DNA of 64,000 bases from Micromonospora sonchi (GCF_014646235.1 NZ_BMNB01000018.1:1-64000), one strand, 5' to 3'; shown: positions 16,926 to 25,109, counted from the stretch's first letter. The notes: generated from the sequence alone by a model not told the origin. Made by a program: numbers and translations.

Positions 16926-17366
16926 TCACTCCTGCGGCGTGGCCTCGTGGCCGGGCAGTCCGGGGGTACGCCGCCGCTGCTTCATCTCCGCCTCGTAGAT
17001 GTGCCGCCGGCCGCCGGCCAGCTCCTCCCGGGCGTACCGCTCGATCTCCTGGAAGGCCGCGTAGTAGCCGTCGTCGAACTCCTCCACGATCTGGAAGGTC
17101 CAGCGGCCGGGTAGCACGTTGCGACCCAGCAGCTCGTGTTCGACGCGGTCGGCGACGGCGTGGTGCCCGGCCTCGCGGAGGAGCTGCACCACCCGGTCGA
17201 GGGTGAGGTCCGCACCGCCGACGAGTTGGTGCGCGGAGTAGAGGTGCCCGCGGACCCGGTGGATGGTCTCCAGGGCCTTGCTCAGTTCACCCAGTGCCTC
17301 GACCGTGGTGTCGTCGACACCGTCCGGGCGGGAGTGCTCGTCGTCCACCCTGCTGCCGTGCGCCAT
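16926..17366 (-). CDS. Conserved hypothetical protein
   Basis: 146 aa, soluble, mostly helical and acidic, family not recognised. Seen: ALGELSKALETIHRVRGHLY, DLTLDRVVQLLREAGHHAVAD, then WTFQIVEEFDDGYYAAF and a basic C-terminal tail. The pattern of helices separated by GGADL and NVLPGRW, and codon use like that of core genes, argue for a real chromosomal gene rather than island content. The start is the ATG giving MAHGSRVDDE. Confidence 0.65.
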   Translation of the reverse strand: MAHGSRVDDEHSRPDGVDDTTVEALGELSKALETIHRVRGHLYSAHQLVGGADLTLDRVVQLLREAGHHAVADRVEHELLGRNVLPGRWTFQIVEEFDDGYYAAFQEIERYAREELAGGRRHIYEAEMKQRRRTPGLPGHEATPQE

Positions 17367-17507
17367 GCCCGCTCAATACCCGCGGTCGTCCGGCGTACGC
17401 GGCTCAACCGGGTGACCGGACGCCGAGCGAGGTCGCAGCGGAGAAAACTGCGGTGTCCGCTAGATCCGCTACGGCAGGTAAGGCTGTAATGGGCAGTTGG
17501 GGTTTTC

Positions 17508-17567
17508 TTTCGGCCTGACCAGCGGCCTTTTCGGCCCGACCACCGGCTTGCTTCGGCTGACCTGCCC
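17508..17567 (+). repeat. Short imperfect direct repeats in a gene-free stretch
   Basis: TTTCGGCCTGACCAGCGGC (17508-17526) and TTTCGGCCCGACCACCGGC (17529-17547) differ at two positions. A third partial copy (CTTCGGCTGACCTGCCC) follows. The rest of 17367-17708 shows no gene that I can support. Confidence 0.55.
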
Positions 17568-17708
17568 GGACGTACACCAGTGAGCTACGTACGTGCCACG
17601 GGCGGCGACGACCGGGCCGACATCCGCCCGTGAACTTTCCACCGGCCAAGCCACTGTGGCACCATCGGGGGACCCCATACCGTTTGCGATCACCAATCAG
17701 GAGCACTT

Positions 17709-17855
17709 ATGTCTGCTCTACGTCTGGGCCGGTTGCTCGGCTCCTTTTTGCTGGTCTCCAGCCTGGTAGTCGCGGCCGGTGCCGTCGCGGAGCTCGAATT
17801 CAGGACGTCGGGCATGGACTGGGCCATCTCCGTGCTGGGCTCGCTGGTGCCCTGA
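17709..17855 (+). CDS. Putative 48-aa membrane or secreted peptide
   Basis: ATG with AGGAG six bases upstream; 48 codons: MSALRLGRLLGSFLLVSSLV continuing AAGAVAELEFRTSGMDWA to a final LVP. A basic N-terminus plus a hydrophobic stretch at about residues 9-26 looks like a signal anchor or signal peptide; the AGAVAE segment could be a cleavage region. It ends 44 bp before the GGDEF-EAL gene, so co-transcription is likely. The good ribosome site and the coding-like third positions support it. Family not recognised. Confidence 0.6.
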   Translation: MSALRLGRLLGSFLLVSSLVVAAGAVAELEFRTSGMDWAISVLGSLVP

Positions 17856-17899
17856 CGGGCGAGCCCCGCGCTCGGCCATCTGAACCGACGAGGGGAACC

Positions 17900-20434
17900 A
17901 TGACGTCTCGTCCCCGTTCCACTCATCGGCGAACGGAATACGCCTGGCTCATCACCGGGCCCTTGGCGCTCTGCGCGGTGCTCGTCTGTCTGCTGCTCGG
18001 CCTGATGGCCGATCCCGCCCTGGGAAGACTGCCGGTCACCCTGCTGCTCACCGTGGCCATGGCCGCCGCCGCCGTACCGACCATCAACGTGGTCATCCGA
18101 CGACAGGCGTTCCTGGTCTTTCCCACCGAGATCCCCCTCGTCGTCGCGTTGTTCGCGCTTCCGCCGCTGTCGGTGGTGCTGGCGTACACCGTGGCCTCGC
18201 TCGTGATCCAACTGCGGCGCAAGCTGCTGCCGGTGAAGCTCTGGTTCAACGTGGCCGGCGCCGCGGCGGCGACCTCGCTGGCCACATTGGTCTACACCGT
18301 CCTGCGGGAAAAGCCCGGGGACGTCGGACCGGGGACGTGGGGGGTCCTGCTCGCCGCCATCAGCGTCCACGCCGTGGTCCAGCTCGCGGCCATGGCCGGG
18401 GTGTTCACCGTCGTGCAGAGCTGGCAGGCCGGGCGGGAGCTGATCCGCGCCGGCGGCCCGCCGATGCTGCTCGGGGTCGTGATCAACCTCTCGATCGGCT
18501 TGCTGATCATCATCTCGCTGGACAGCACCCAGTGGGCCATCCTGATCTTCGCCGGGCTGGCTGTGGCGTTCGCGCTGGTCTACCACTCGTACGCGCAGTT
18601 CCTCCGGCAGCACCGCACGCTCAGCGAGATGTACGAGCTGACCAAGGCGATCACCGAGAGCGGGTCGGACGGGAACCTGATCGACGCGTTGCTGGTGCGG
18701 ATCCGGAGCCTGATGCAGGCGGAATCCGCCACCCTCTGGGTGCCCGCACAGGGCCGCCACCCGGAGGTGCTGTTGACCGCCCAGGAGGGTAAGCCGGGGC
18801 TGTTGGACTCCACGCCGACTCCGGCGGAGCTGCGCGAGGCCGCGTTGGTTCGGCAGGAGACGGTGGCGGTGAGTCACCGGCTCGGCGGTGACTCCGCGTT
18901 GCGCGAGGTGCTGGAGCCGACGAAGGTCAAGGACGTGATCGTGGTGCCGCTGCGCTCCGGCAAGGCGGTCATCGGCACCCTTGAGGTCGCCAACCGGCTC
19001 GGCGACACCAACTCCTTCGGCACCCCGGACGTCACGGTCTTCGAGACCGTGGCGGCGCACGCCGCGGTGGCGCTGGAGAATTCCCGCCTGGTCGACCGGC
19101 TGCGGCACGACGCGTACCACGACGGCCTCACCAAGCTGCCCAACCGGCGGCGGATCCTCGGTGCGCTGGCCGAGGCGGTCCGGATCCGCGCCCCGGGCGA
19201 GGTGGTCGCGCTGCTGCTCTTCGACGTCGACCGGCTGCGTCAGGTCAACGAGTCCCTCGGGCACGCGGCGGGGGACAAAGTCCTGGTCGAGGTCGCCGAC
19301 CGGCTGCGTGGCTGCGCACCATCGGCCGCGCTGGTCGGCCGGGTCGGCGGTGACGAGTTCCTGGTGACCCTGCGGTTGGAGAGCGTCGAGGCGGCGGTGG
19401 AGCTCGCCGGCCAGTTGCGGGAGCAGATCCGCGACGAGATGGCCTTCGACGCCCTGACGCTGGACGTGGACACCGCCGTCGGGGTCGTCGTCCACCCGGA
19501 TCACGGCAGCGACGCGGCCACCCTGCTCCAACGGGTGGACGCGGCGGCGGCTGTGGCGAAGTCGGTCCCGGGAAGCGTGCAGTTGTACAGCCCCACGCTG
19601 GAGTCCCGCTCGCTGCGCCGGCTCGGGCTCGCCGGTGATCTGCGCACCGCCTTCGACGACGGTGAGCTGGAGGTCTACTACCAGCCCAAGGTGACGTTGC
19701 GGGACCGCCGGCTGGTCGGCGTGGAGTGTCTGGCCCGCTGGGAGCATCCGACGCAGGGCGCCGTCACCCCGGAGGACTTCGTCGCAGTGGCCGAGCACAC
19801 CGGTCAGCTGGACCGGCTCACCGAGTTCGTGCTCCGGGAAGGGCTGCGGCGCAGCCGCGACTGGGCGCTCGGGGGCCACGCGCTCGCCGTCGCGGTCAAC
19901 CTCTCCGCGCGTACGCTCATCGACCCGCACTTCCCCGACCGGGTACGCGAACTGCTGAACGAGTACGACGTCCCGGCGCAGCTGCTGACGCTGGAGATCA
20001 CCGAGGCCGGGGTGCTGGACGGCACGGACCGCCCGATCCCGACCCTGCGCCGCCTGCGGGACCTCGGCGTACGGCTGTCCGTGGACGACTTCGGCACCGG
20101 CAACTCCTCCCTGGCCCACCTGCGCCGGTTGCCGGTGAACGAGGTCAAGGTCGACCGGTCGTTCGTGCAGGGCATGGCGACCGACCCGGGCGACCTGGCG
20201 ATCGTCAACGCCGTGGTCACCCTCTCCCAGCAGTTCGGTCTGGCGGTGGTGGCCGAGGGCGTGGAGAGCGAGTTGACCCTGGAACTGCTCCAGGACATCG
20301 GGTGTGAGATCGGCCAGGGGTTCCTGTTCAGCCGCCCCCTGCCGTACGAGCGGCTGGAGGCTTGGTTCGGTGCCCAGGTCGACCCCGAGACGATCTCCAA
20401 CAGCGAGCTTCCGCGCCTCCGCGTAGTGCCCTGA
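17900..20434 (+). CDS. Membrane GAF-GGDEF-EAL cyclic-di-GMP protein
   Basis: 844 aa. N-terminal ~230 residues hold about seven hydrophobic helices. A GAF domain follows at about 258-395, GGDEF at 400-560 and EAL at 575-820. GGDEF residues are intact (483-487), so cyclase activity is possible. No RxxD inhibitory site precedes it. In the EAL domain the signature reads ECLARW (E609, Cys for Ala), with NLSA, LEITEAG, SVDDFGTG and AEGVE present, so phosphodiesterase activity is plausible. Net direction of c-di-GMP turnover cannot be read. ATG at 17900 follows AGGGG. The upstream 48-aa peptide may be its partner. Confidence 0.88.
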   Translation: MTSRPRSTHRRTEYAWLITGPLALCAVLVCLLLGLMADPALGRLPVTLLLTVAMAAAAVPTINVVIRRQAFLVFPTEIPLVVALFALPPLSVVLAYTVASLVIQLRRKLLPVKLWFNVAGAAAATSLATLVYTVLREKPGDVGPGTWGVLLAAISVHAVVQLAAMAGVFTVVQSWQAGRELIRAGGPPMLLGVVINLSIGLLIIISLDSTQWAILIFAGLAVAFALVYHSYAQFLRQHRTLSEMYELTKAITESGSDGNLIDALLVRIRSLMQAESATLWVPAQGRHPEVLLTAQEGKPGLLDSTPTPAELREAALVRQETVAVSHRLGGDSALREVLEPTKVKDVIVVPLRSGKAVIGTLEVANRLGDTNSFGTPDVTVFETVAAHAAVALENSRLVDRLRHDAYHDGLTKLPNRRRILGALAEAVRIRAPGEVVALLLFDVDRLRQVNESLGHAAGDKVLVEVADRLRGCAPSAALVGRVGGDEFLVTLRLESVEAAVELAGQLREQIRDEMAFDALTLDVDTAVGVVVHPDHGSDAATLLQRVDAAAAVAKSVPGSVQLYSPTLESRSLRRLGLAGDLRTAFDDGELEVYYQPKVTLRDRRLVGVECLARWEHPTQGAVTPEDFVAVAEHTGQLDRLTEFVLREGLRRSRDWALGGHALAVAVNLSARTLIDPHFPDRVRELLNEYDVPAQLLTLEITEAGVLDGTDRPIPTLRRLRDLGVRLSVDDFGTGNSSLAHLRRLPVNEVKVDRSFVQGMATDPGDLAIVNAVVTLSQQFGLAVVAEGVESELTLELLQDIGCEIGQGFLFSRPLPYERLEAWFGAQVDPETISNSELPRLRVVP

Positions 20435-20465
20435 GCTTGGCGTACGCCGCCTCGCCGGATCCGAT

Positions 20466-20494
20466 TTCACCAGCGCGGCATGGCCGTGTACTCT
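20466..20494 (+). promoter_or_regulatory. Promoter of the tRNA-Thr/tRNA-Met unit
   Basis: TTCACC (20466-20471), 17 bp, TACTCT (20489-20494), placed 33 bp before tRNA-Thr. Confidence 0.55.
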
Positions 20495-20526
20495 TACCTC
20501 TGCGCGACCACCGAGTGATCGCACAG

Positions 20527-20599
20527 GCCCCCTTAGCTCAGTCGGCAGAGCGTCTCCATGGTAAGGAGAAGGTCTACGGTTCGATTCCGTAAGGGGGCT
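20527..20599 (+). tRNA. tRNA-Thr (GGT)
   Basis: 73 nt. Acceptor GCCCCCT pairs with AGGGGGC (20592-20598). D arm TAGCTCAGTCGGCAGAGC, anticodon GGT at 20560-20562 in loop ATGGTAA, T loop GTTCGATTC. No CCA is encoded. Confidence 0.95.
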
Positions 20600-20624
20600 C
20601 AGAGGGTCCGGCTGGGCCCACCAC

Positions 20625-20697
20625 GGCGGTGTAGCTCAGATGGCAGAGCAAGCGGCTCATAATCGCTGTGTCGCCGGTTCAAGTCCGGCCACCGCTA
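20625..20697 (+). tRNA. tRNA-Met (CAT), elongator type
   Basis: 73 nt. Acceptor GGCGGTG against CACCGCT with a terminal G-T pair. Anticodon CAT at 20658-20660 in loop CTCATAA, T loop GTTCAAGTC. The full acceptor pairing and the position beside tRNA-Thr and rpmG fit the elongator rather than the initiator. No CCA is encoded. Confidence 0.9.
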
Positions 20698-20732
20698 CTC
20701 TCCGTCCGCCGGGTTCCCGGTGGTCGTAGGAC

Positions 20733-20749
20733 GGGCGCCCCAGGCGCCC
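20733..20749 (+). terminator. Short hairpin after tRNA-Met
   Basis: GGGCGCC (20733-20739), loop CCA, GGCGCCC (20743-20749), then ACTTTG. Likely end of the tRNA transcript. Confidence 0.5.
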
Positions 20750-20752
20750 ACT

Positions 20753-20782
20753 TTGCGTGTCCGCTCAGGCGGCGCATAAGCT
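20753..20782 (+). promoter_or_regulatory. Possible promoter of rpmG
   Basis: TTGCGT (20753-20758), 18 bp, TAAGCT (20777-20782), about 44 bp before the rpmG start. Confidence 0.4.
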
Positions 20783-20825
20783 GTAGCGCCGTAGTTGTAT
20801 CCGTTAACGAGGAAGGCACTCCGCC

Positions 20826-20993
20826 GTGGCGAAGGCGACCGATGTCCGGCCGAAGATCACTTTGGCGTGTGTGGAGTGCAAGGAGCGCAACTACATCACG
20901 CGCAAGAACCGCCGCAACGACCCGGACCGCATCGAGCTGAAGAAGTTCTGCCCCCGGGACGGGCGGCACACGATTCACCGCGAGACCCGCTGA
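20826..20993 (+). CDS. rpmG: 50S ribosomal protein L33
   Basis: 55-aa L33 with GTG start and a GAGGAAGG ribosome site. The body [21 protein letters not shown] is canonical. C15, C18 and C42 of the usual CxxC...CxxC zinc ribbon are present, but the fourth Cys is replaced: FCPRDGRHT has Asp45. Binding through H48 or no zinc at all is possible. Located between tRNA-Met and hadA, the order found in mycobacteria and relatives. Confidence 0.95.
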   Translation: MAKATDVRPKITLACVECKERNYITRKNRRNDPDRIELKKFCPRDGRHTIHRETR

Positions 20994-21032
20994 CCCTGTC
21001 CGGGCCGAGTCGGCCCGGCTCCAGGCGTACCC

Positions 21033-21102
21033 ACGATCGCCGATCCGCCACGGTCGGCGCGGCCCGTTCGGGTCTGCGCTGACCGCACGGATCGGCGATC
21101 GT
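21033..21102 (+). terminator. Long near-perfect hairpin between rpmG and hadA
   Basis: Outer arms ACGATCGCCGATCCG (21033-21047) and its complement (21088-21102) pair perfectly over 15 bp. The inner part (CGGTCGGCGCGG against CTGCGCTGACCG) continues the stem with two G-T pairs and a bulge, making a ~70-nt structure. CCTTTA follows. A terminator of rpmG is the simplest reading. Confidence 0.6.
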
Positions 21103-21124
21103 CCTTTACGTGTAGGTTCGCGGC

Positions 21125-21571
21125 ATGTCCCTGGACCACTCCTTCGTCGGCCGGAGCTATCCGCCGACCGCCCCCTACCAGGTGGGCCGCGAGAAGATCC
21201 GTGAGTTCGCGACGGCGATCGGGGCCACCGATCCCGCCCACCACGACCCGGAGGCCGCCCGCGCGCTTGGGCACCCGGACGTGGTCGCGCCGCCGACCTT
21301 CCCGATGGTGCTCACCATGGCCGCCAACCGACAGCTCATCGAGGACCCGGACCTCGGGCTCGACTACAGCCGGGTCGTCCACGGCGACCAGCGGTTCGCC
21401 TACACCCGTCCGGTGGTGGCCGGCGACGAGCTGGTCTGTGTCAACACCGTCGAGGACGTCACCAGCCGCGGCGGCCATGACTTCGTGACCACCCGGACCG
21501 ACGTCAACACGACCGCCGGCGAGCCGGTGGTCACCGCCTGGATGAAGCTCGTCGTACGCGGGGAGGCCTGA
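21125..21571 (+). CDS. hadA: HadA-like (3R)-hydroxyacyl dehydratase subunit (FAS1-like hot dog fold)
   Basis: 148 aa. Non-catalytic-type partner of a (3R)-hydroxyacyl-ACP/CoA dehydratase; in mycobacteria HadAB acts in the FAS-II elongation cycle. Seen: VGREKIREFATAIGATDPAHHDP, VVAPPTFPMVLT, VVHGDQRFAYTRPVVAGDELVC in two blocks, typical of the N-terminal MaoC-like dehydratase domain. Immediately followed by hadB, and the order rpmG-hadA-hadB-trnW-secE-nusG matches mycobacteria, although no hadC is present. Its native substrate here is unknown. Confidence 0.85.
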   Translation: MSLDHSFVGRSYPPTAPYQVGREKIREFATAIGATDPAHHDPEAARALGHPDVVAPPTFPMVLTMAANRQLIEDPDLGLDYSRVVHGDQRFAYTRPVVAGDELVCVNTVEDVTSRGGHDFVTTRTDVNTTAGEPVVTAWMKLVVRGEA

Positions 21572-21572
21572 C

Positions 21573-21965
21573 GTGGAACTGCCCACCCAGACGTTTCGGG
21601 TGACCCGGGCGGACCTGGTCCGCTACGCCGGCGCCTCGGGGGACTTCAACCCGATCCACTGGAGTGACCGGTTCGCCACCAAGGTCGGCCTGCCCGGAGT
21701 GATCGCCCACGGCATGTTCACCATGGCGCTGGTCGGCCGGGCGCTCACCGCCTGGGCCGGCAGCGCCGACGCGGTGGTCGAATTCGGCGTCCGGTTCACC
21801 CGCCCGGTGGTCGTGCCCGACGACGACGAGGGCACCGAGATCGTGGTGAGTGCGGTGGTCCGCGAGGTGGCCGAGTCGGGGCTGACCAGGCTCGACATCA
21901 CCGCGACCTGCCATGGCGAGAAGGTGCTTTCGCAGGCGCGGGCCACCCTGCGAACGACACGCTGA
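21573..21965 (+). CDS. hadB: HadB-like MaoC family dehydratase, catalytic subunit
   Basis: 130 aa, hot dog fold R-specific hydratase/dehydratase. The catalytic motif is present in YAGASGDFNPIHWSD (Asp and His) at about residues 18-32, followed by LPGVIAHGMFTMALVGR, the usual second block. GTG start one base after the hadA stop, so the two subunits are translated together, as expected for a heterodimer. Confidence 0.87.
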   Translation: MELPTQTFRVTRADLVRYAGASGDFNPIHWSDRFATKVGLPGVIAHGMFTMALVGRALTAWAGSADAVVEFGVRFTRPVVVPDDDEGTEIVVSAVVREVAESGLTRLDITATCHGEKVLSQARATLRTTR

Positions 21966-21996
21966 CCGGCACCGGACGACGTGATCGGTAGACCGG

Positions 21997-22026
21997 TTGG
22001 GAAAGTCGGGTCGGTACCCGTACACT
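21997..22026 (+). promoter_or_regulatory. Promoter of tRNA-Trp/secE/nusG
   Basis: TTGGGA (21997-22002), 18 bp, TACACT (22021-22026), 66 bp before tRNA-Trp. The TACACT -10 recurs before rpoB and infA. Confidence 0.6.
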
Positions 22027-22091
22027 GGTCCGCCGTGGGGCATGTGATTCCTACCAGGCCGGGTGGCCTGGTGGGATGAGCGTTGCCGCAC

Positions 22092-22164
<73 letters not shown>

Positions 22165-22374
22165 CGCCTCAGGCCTGACCGTTCCGTGGGTCGCGCCGCC
22201 GTTTCGGTGGCGTCCGGCCCGTGGTGGTGGCATCGGCGGGGAGGTTCCGAGGCATCGGGCCTTCCGGTTGATCCGCCGGCCGCGGCCCGTCCCGGGACGG
22301 TTGGTCCGGCCGGCGTGACCAAGCGCCGCGCACGTGCACCGCGTGCGACCCGACATCCCGCGACGGAGGGCGAA

Positions 22375-22767
22375 GTGGCCGACAACAAGCGGCACGGCGA
22401 GGACGCCGACGACGACCGCCTGAATGACGAGGTCGTCAGTGACGGCGCCGACGACGAGGCCACCGACGCGGACGAGCCGGTATCCCGGGGCGGCACCGCC
22501 ACCCGTGAGCGGGCCAAGGCGGAGTCCGCCGACAGCCGGTCGAAGACGCGTACCGATGCCGACAAGGTCGGGCTGTTCGGTCGTGTCGCGCGTTTCATCC
22601 GCGAGGTCGTGGCCGAACTGCGTAAGGTCATCTGGCCGACGCGCAAGGAGCTGTTGACCTACACGACCGTGGTGATCGCGTTCGTCACGGTGATGCTGAC
22701 GATCGTGGCCGTCTTCGACTTCGCCTTCGCCAAGGGTGTGTTGTGGGTCTTCGGCAACCCCAGCTGA
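22375..22767 (+). CDS. secE: Preprotein translocase subunit SecE
   Basis: 130 aa. Small essential Sec channel subunit that clamps SecY. The conserved part is C-terminal: FIREVVAELRKVIWPTRKELL followed by a single transmembrane helix VIAFVTVMLTIVAVFDFAF. About 60 residues of acidic, low-complexity sequence precede it, longer than in enteric SecE's minimal forms but usual for actinobacteria. The GTG start has GGAGGG upstream and gives MADNKRHGED; earlier in-frame starts would translate the tRNA flank. Confidence 0.93.
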   Translation: MADNKRHGEDADDDRLNDEVVSDGADDEATDADEPVSRGGTATRERAKAESADSRSKTRTDADKVGLFGRVARFIREVVAELRKVIWPTRKELLTYTTVVIAFVTVMLTIVAVFDFAFAKGVLWVFGNPS

Positions 22768-22805
22768 CCGGCTGACTGTGCCGATAGTGACGGAAGTGAG
22801 CAAGC

Positions 22806-23528
22806 GTGCCTGAGTACGACGAGACCGCCGAGACCCCGGACGAGCAGTCCACGGTGGCGACGGCGGCTGCTGACGAGTCGGTCGAGGCCGCCAGCGAGCC
22901 GGAGTTCGCCGAGACCGAGCCAGCGCCAGACGAGGGCTTCGACCCGATCGCGGAACTGCGGCAGAAGCTGCGGTACGCGCCGGGCGACTGGTACGTGGTG
23001 CACTCGTACGCCGGCTACGAGAACAAGGTCAAGACCAACCTCGAGACCCGGATCACGTCCCTCGACATGGAGGACTACATCTACCAGGTCGAGGTGCCGA
23101 CCCGGGAAGAGGTCGAGGTCAAGAACGGCAAGCGGTCCCAGGTGCAGGCCAAGGTCTTCCCGGGCTACATCCTGGTCCGGATGGAGCTGATCCCCGAGTC
23201 CTACTCCTGCGTCCGCAACACCCCCGGAGTCACCGGCTTCGTGGGTGCCACGGACCGGGCCGACCGCCCCGCGCCGCTGAGTCTCGACGAGGTGCTCAAG
23301 TGGCTGGCGCCGACCGTGGAGTCCGAGAAGAAGAAGGCCAAGCCCGAGATCAAGGTCCTCGACTTCGAGGTCGGCGACTCGGTGACGGTCACCGACGGCG
23401 CCTTCGCCTCGCTGCCGGCGACGATCAGCGAGATCAACGCCGACCAGCAGAAGCTCAAGGTGCTCGTGTCGATCTTCGGCCGTGAGACGCCGGTGGAGCT
23501 GAACTTCAACCAGGTCGCGAAGATCTGA
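22806..23528 (+). CDS. nusG: Transcription termination/antitermination factor NusG
   Basis: 240 aa. Binds RNA polymerase and Rho or the ribosome. After an acidic ~55-residue N-terminal extension, the NGN domain follows with [18 protein letters not shown] and [11 protein letters not shown], and then the C-terminal KOW domain: [21 protein letters not shown] and [15 protein letters not shown] in two parts. GTG start 38 bp after secE; same transcript. The next gene is rplK, the standard order. Confidence 0.95.
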   Translation: MPEYDETAETPDEQSTVATAAADESVEAASEPEFAETEPAPDEGFDPIAELRQKLRYAPGDWYVVHSYAGYENKVKTNLETRITSLDMEDYIYQVEVPTREEVEVKNGKRSQVQAKVFPGYILVRMELIPESYSCVRNTPGVTGFVGATDRADRPAPLSLDEVLKWLAPTVESEKKKAKPEIKVLDFEVGDSVTVTDGAFASLPATISEINADQQKLKVLVSIFGRETPVELNFNQVAKI

Positions 23529-23632
23529 TCCACTGACCGGCTGGCGGCGGCCCGGGCCATTGCCAGCGGTGCGCTATGTCCGGTTCGTCCGTCCAGCCGG
23601 CCCTCCGTGGGCGGACGCATCCAGGGCTGCGC

Positions 23633-23690
23633 TACCCTGAAACGTCGCCGCCGCCGTCCCGCGCTGACCGTGCGCGCCCCGACGGCGGCG
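23633..23690 (+). promoter_or_regulatory. Possible rplK promoter and leader hairpin
   Basis: TACCCT (23633-23638) is a plausible -10, without a clear -35. A hairpin directly follows: CGCCGCCGTC (23649-23658) with GACGGCGGCG (23681-23690). A leader starting with this hairpin could regulate the L11-L1 operon; function is inferred from position. Confidence 0.35.
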
Positions 23691-23734
23691 TCGGCGCGAA
23701 CATTTCCCAGTTCCAAGCAGCCCCAGGAAGAGAC

Positions 23735-24169
23735 ATGCCTCCGAAGAAGAAGAAGCTCGTCAAGACGTTCACGCTTCAGCTGCCGGCGGGCCAGGCCACT
23801 CCGGCGCCGCCGGTCGGCCCCGCGCTCGGTCAGCACGGCTTGAACATCATGGAGTTCTGCAAGTCGTACAACGCGCAGACCGAGTCGCAGCGGGGCGACA
23901 TCGTCCCCGCCGAGATCAGCGTGTACGAGGACCGCACCTTCACCTTCGTGCTGAAGACCCCGCCGGCCGCCCAGTTGCTGATCAAGGCCGCCGGTGTGCA
24001 GAAGGGCTCGGGCGTCCCGCACACCGATAAGGTCGGCTCGTTGACCCGTGCCCAGCTGCGCGAGATCGCCGAGAAGAAGATGCCCGACCTCAACGCCAAC
24101 GACGTGGAGCAGGCTGAGAAGATCATCTCCGGCACCGCCCGGTCGATGGGTCTGAACATCACCGACTGA
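23735..24169 (+). CDS. rplK: 50S ribosomal protein L11
   Basis: 144 aa, full length. Part of the GTPase-associated centre and target of thiopeptides such as thiostrepton. Seen: the N-terminal [21 protein letters not shown] with the proline pair of the thiopeptide region, GLNIMEFCK, and the rRNA-binding C-terminal domain [23 protein letters not shown] at 23735 follows AGGAAGAG; the in-frame sequence upstream is leader. Confidence 0.97.
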   Translation: MPPKKKKLVKTFTLQLPAGQATPAPPVGPALGQHGLNIMEFCKSYNAQTESQRGDIVPAEISVYEDRTFTFVLKTPPAAQLLIKAAGVQKGSGVPHTDKVGSLTRAQLREIAEKKMPDLNANDVEQAEKIISGTARSMGLNITD

Positions 24170-24252
24170 CCTCGGCCAGCACCGACCCGTACGGATCGTG
24201 GGAGGGCGCGCGAGCACCGCGGCCCGCCATAGACCACAGGAGTAGACAGAAC

Positions 24253-24969
24253 ATGCAGCGCAGCAAGAGCTACCGCAAGGCCGCCGAGGTCATCGACCGG
24301 TCCAAGCTCTACAGCCCCGCCGAGGCCGTCAAGCTGGCCAAGGAGACGACCACCATCAAGTTCGACGCCACGGTCGAGGTCGCGATGCGCCTCGGCGTCG
24401 ACCCCCGCAAGGCGGACCAGATGGTCCGTGGCACGGTCAACCTGCCGCACGGCACCGGCAAGACCGCCCGCGTGATCGTCTTCGCCGCTGGCGCGAAGGC
24501 CGAGGAGGCCGTCGCCGCCGGTGCGGACGAGGTGGGCACCGACGAACTGGTCGCCCGGATCCAGGGTGGCTGGCTGGAGTTCGACGCGGCGATCGCCACG
24601 CCGGACCAGATGGCCAAGATCGGCCGGATCGCGCGGATCCTGGGCCCGCGCGGTCTCATGCCGAACCCGAAGACCGGCACGGTGACCATGGACGTCACCA
24701 AGGCGGTGTCCGACATCAAGGGCGGAAAGATCACCTTCCGGGTGGACAAGCACTCGAACCTGCACCTGATCATCGGTAAGGCCTCGTTCTCCGAGACTCA
24801 GCTGGTCGACAACTACGCGGCCGTCCTCGACGAGGTGCTCCGCGCCAAGCCGTCGGCGGCGAAGGGCAAGTACCTCAAGAAGATCACCCTCGCCACCACC
24901 ATGGGCCCGGGTGTCCCGGTCGACCCGAACATGGTGAAGAACCTCCGGGAGGCCTCGGCCGAGAGCTGA
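24253..24969 (+). CDS. rplA: 50S ribosomal protein L1
   Basis: 238 aa, full length. L1-stalk protein and, in many bacteria, repressor of its own operon. Seen: [32 protein letters not shown], and the signature [17 protein letters not shown]. An 83-bp gap after rplK with an AGGAG site. A strong hairpin terminator follows 11 bp after the stop. Confidence 0.97.
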   Translation: MQRSKSYRKAAEVIDRSKLYSPAEAVKLAKETTTIKFDATVEVAMRLGVDPRKADQMVRGTVNLPHGTGKTARVIVFAAGAKAEEAVAAGADEVGTDELVARIQGGWLEFDAAIATPDQMAKIGRIARILGPRGLMPNPKTGTVTMDVTKAVSDIKGGKITFRVDKHSNLHLIIGKASFSETQLVDNYAAVLDEVLRAKPSAAKGKYLKKITLATTMGPGVPVDPNMVKNLREASAES

Positions 24970-24980
24970 GCACCCCGACC

Positions 24981-25019
24981 GTTGAGGGGCCCCGCCACAT
25001 CGTGGCGGGGCCCCTCAAC
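24981..25019 (+). terminator. Strong hairpin terminator after rplA
   Basis: Perfect 18-bp stem, 24981-24998 with 25002-25019, loop ATC. No T tract, as is common in actinobacteria. It separates rplKA from rplJL. Confidence 0.85.
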
Positions 25020-25048
25020 GCACCGCCTGCCCCCACCCGAGCCCTCCG

Positions 25049-25109
25049 GTTGATCATGAGGTTGGCGGCGCTCTCGATCTCCAAAACTGCCGCTAACCTC
25101 ATGATCGAC
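25049..25109 (-). repeat. 61-bp dispersed palindromic element, copy 2
   Basis: Arms 25049-25070 and 25088-25109 with a 17-nt loop, the same total length as the copy at 10004-10064. The arms match it except for a few changes (GGTTGGCGGCG in the left arm, ATCGAC at the right end). The loop fits copy 1 only when reversed, so the element is inverted. It sits 29 bp after the rplA terminator. Confidence 0.9.

Noticed and set aside
12352-17400. CRISPR array or integrase in the accessory region
   Set aside because: No regularly spaced identical repeats and no tyrosine or serine recombinase frame were seen in this stretch.
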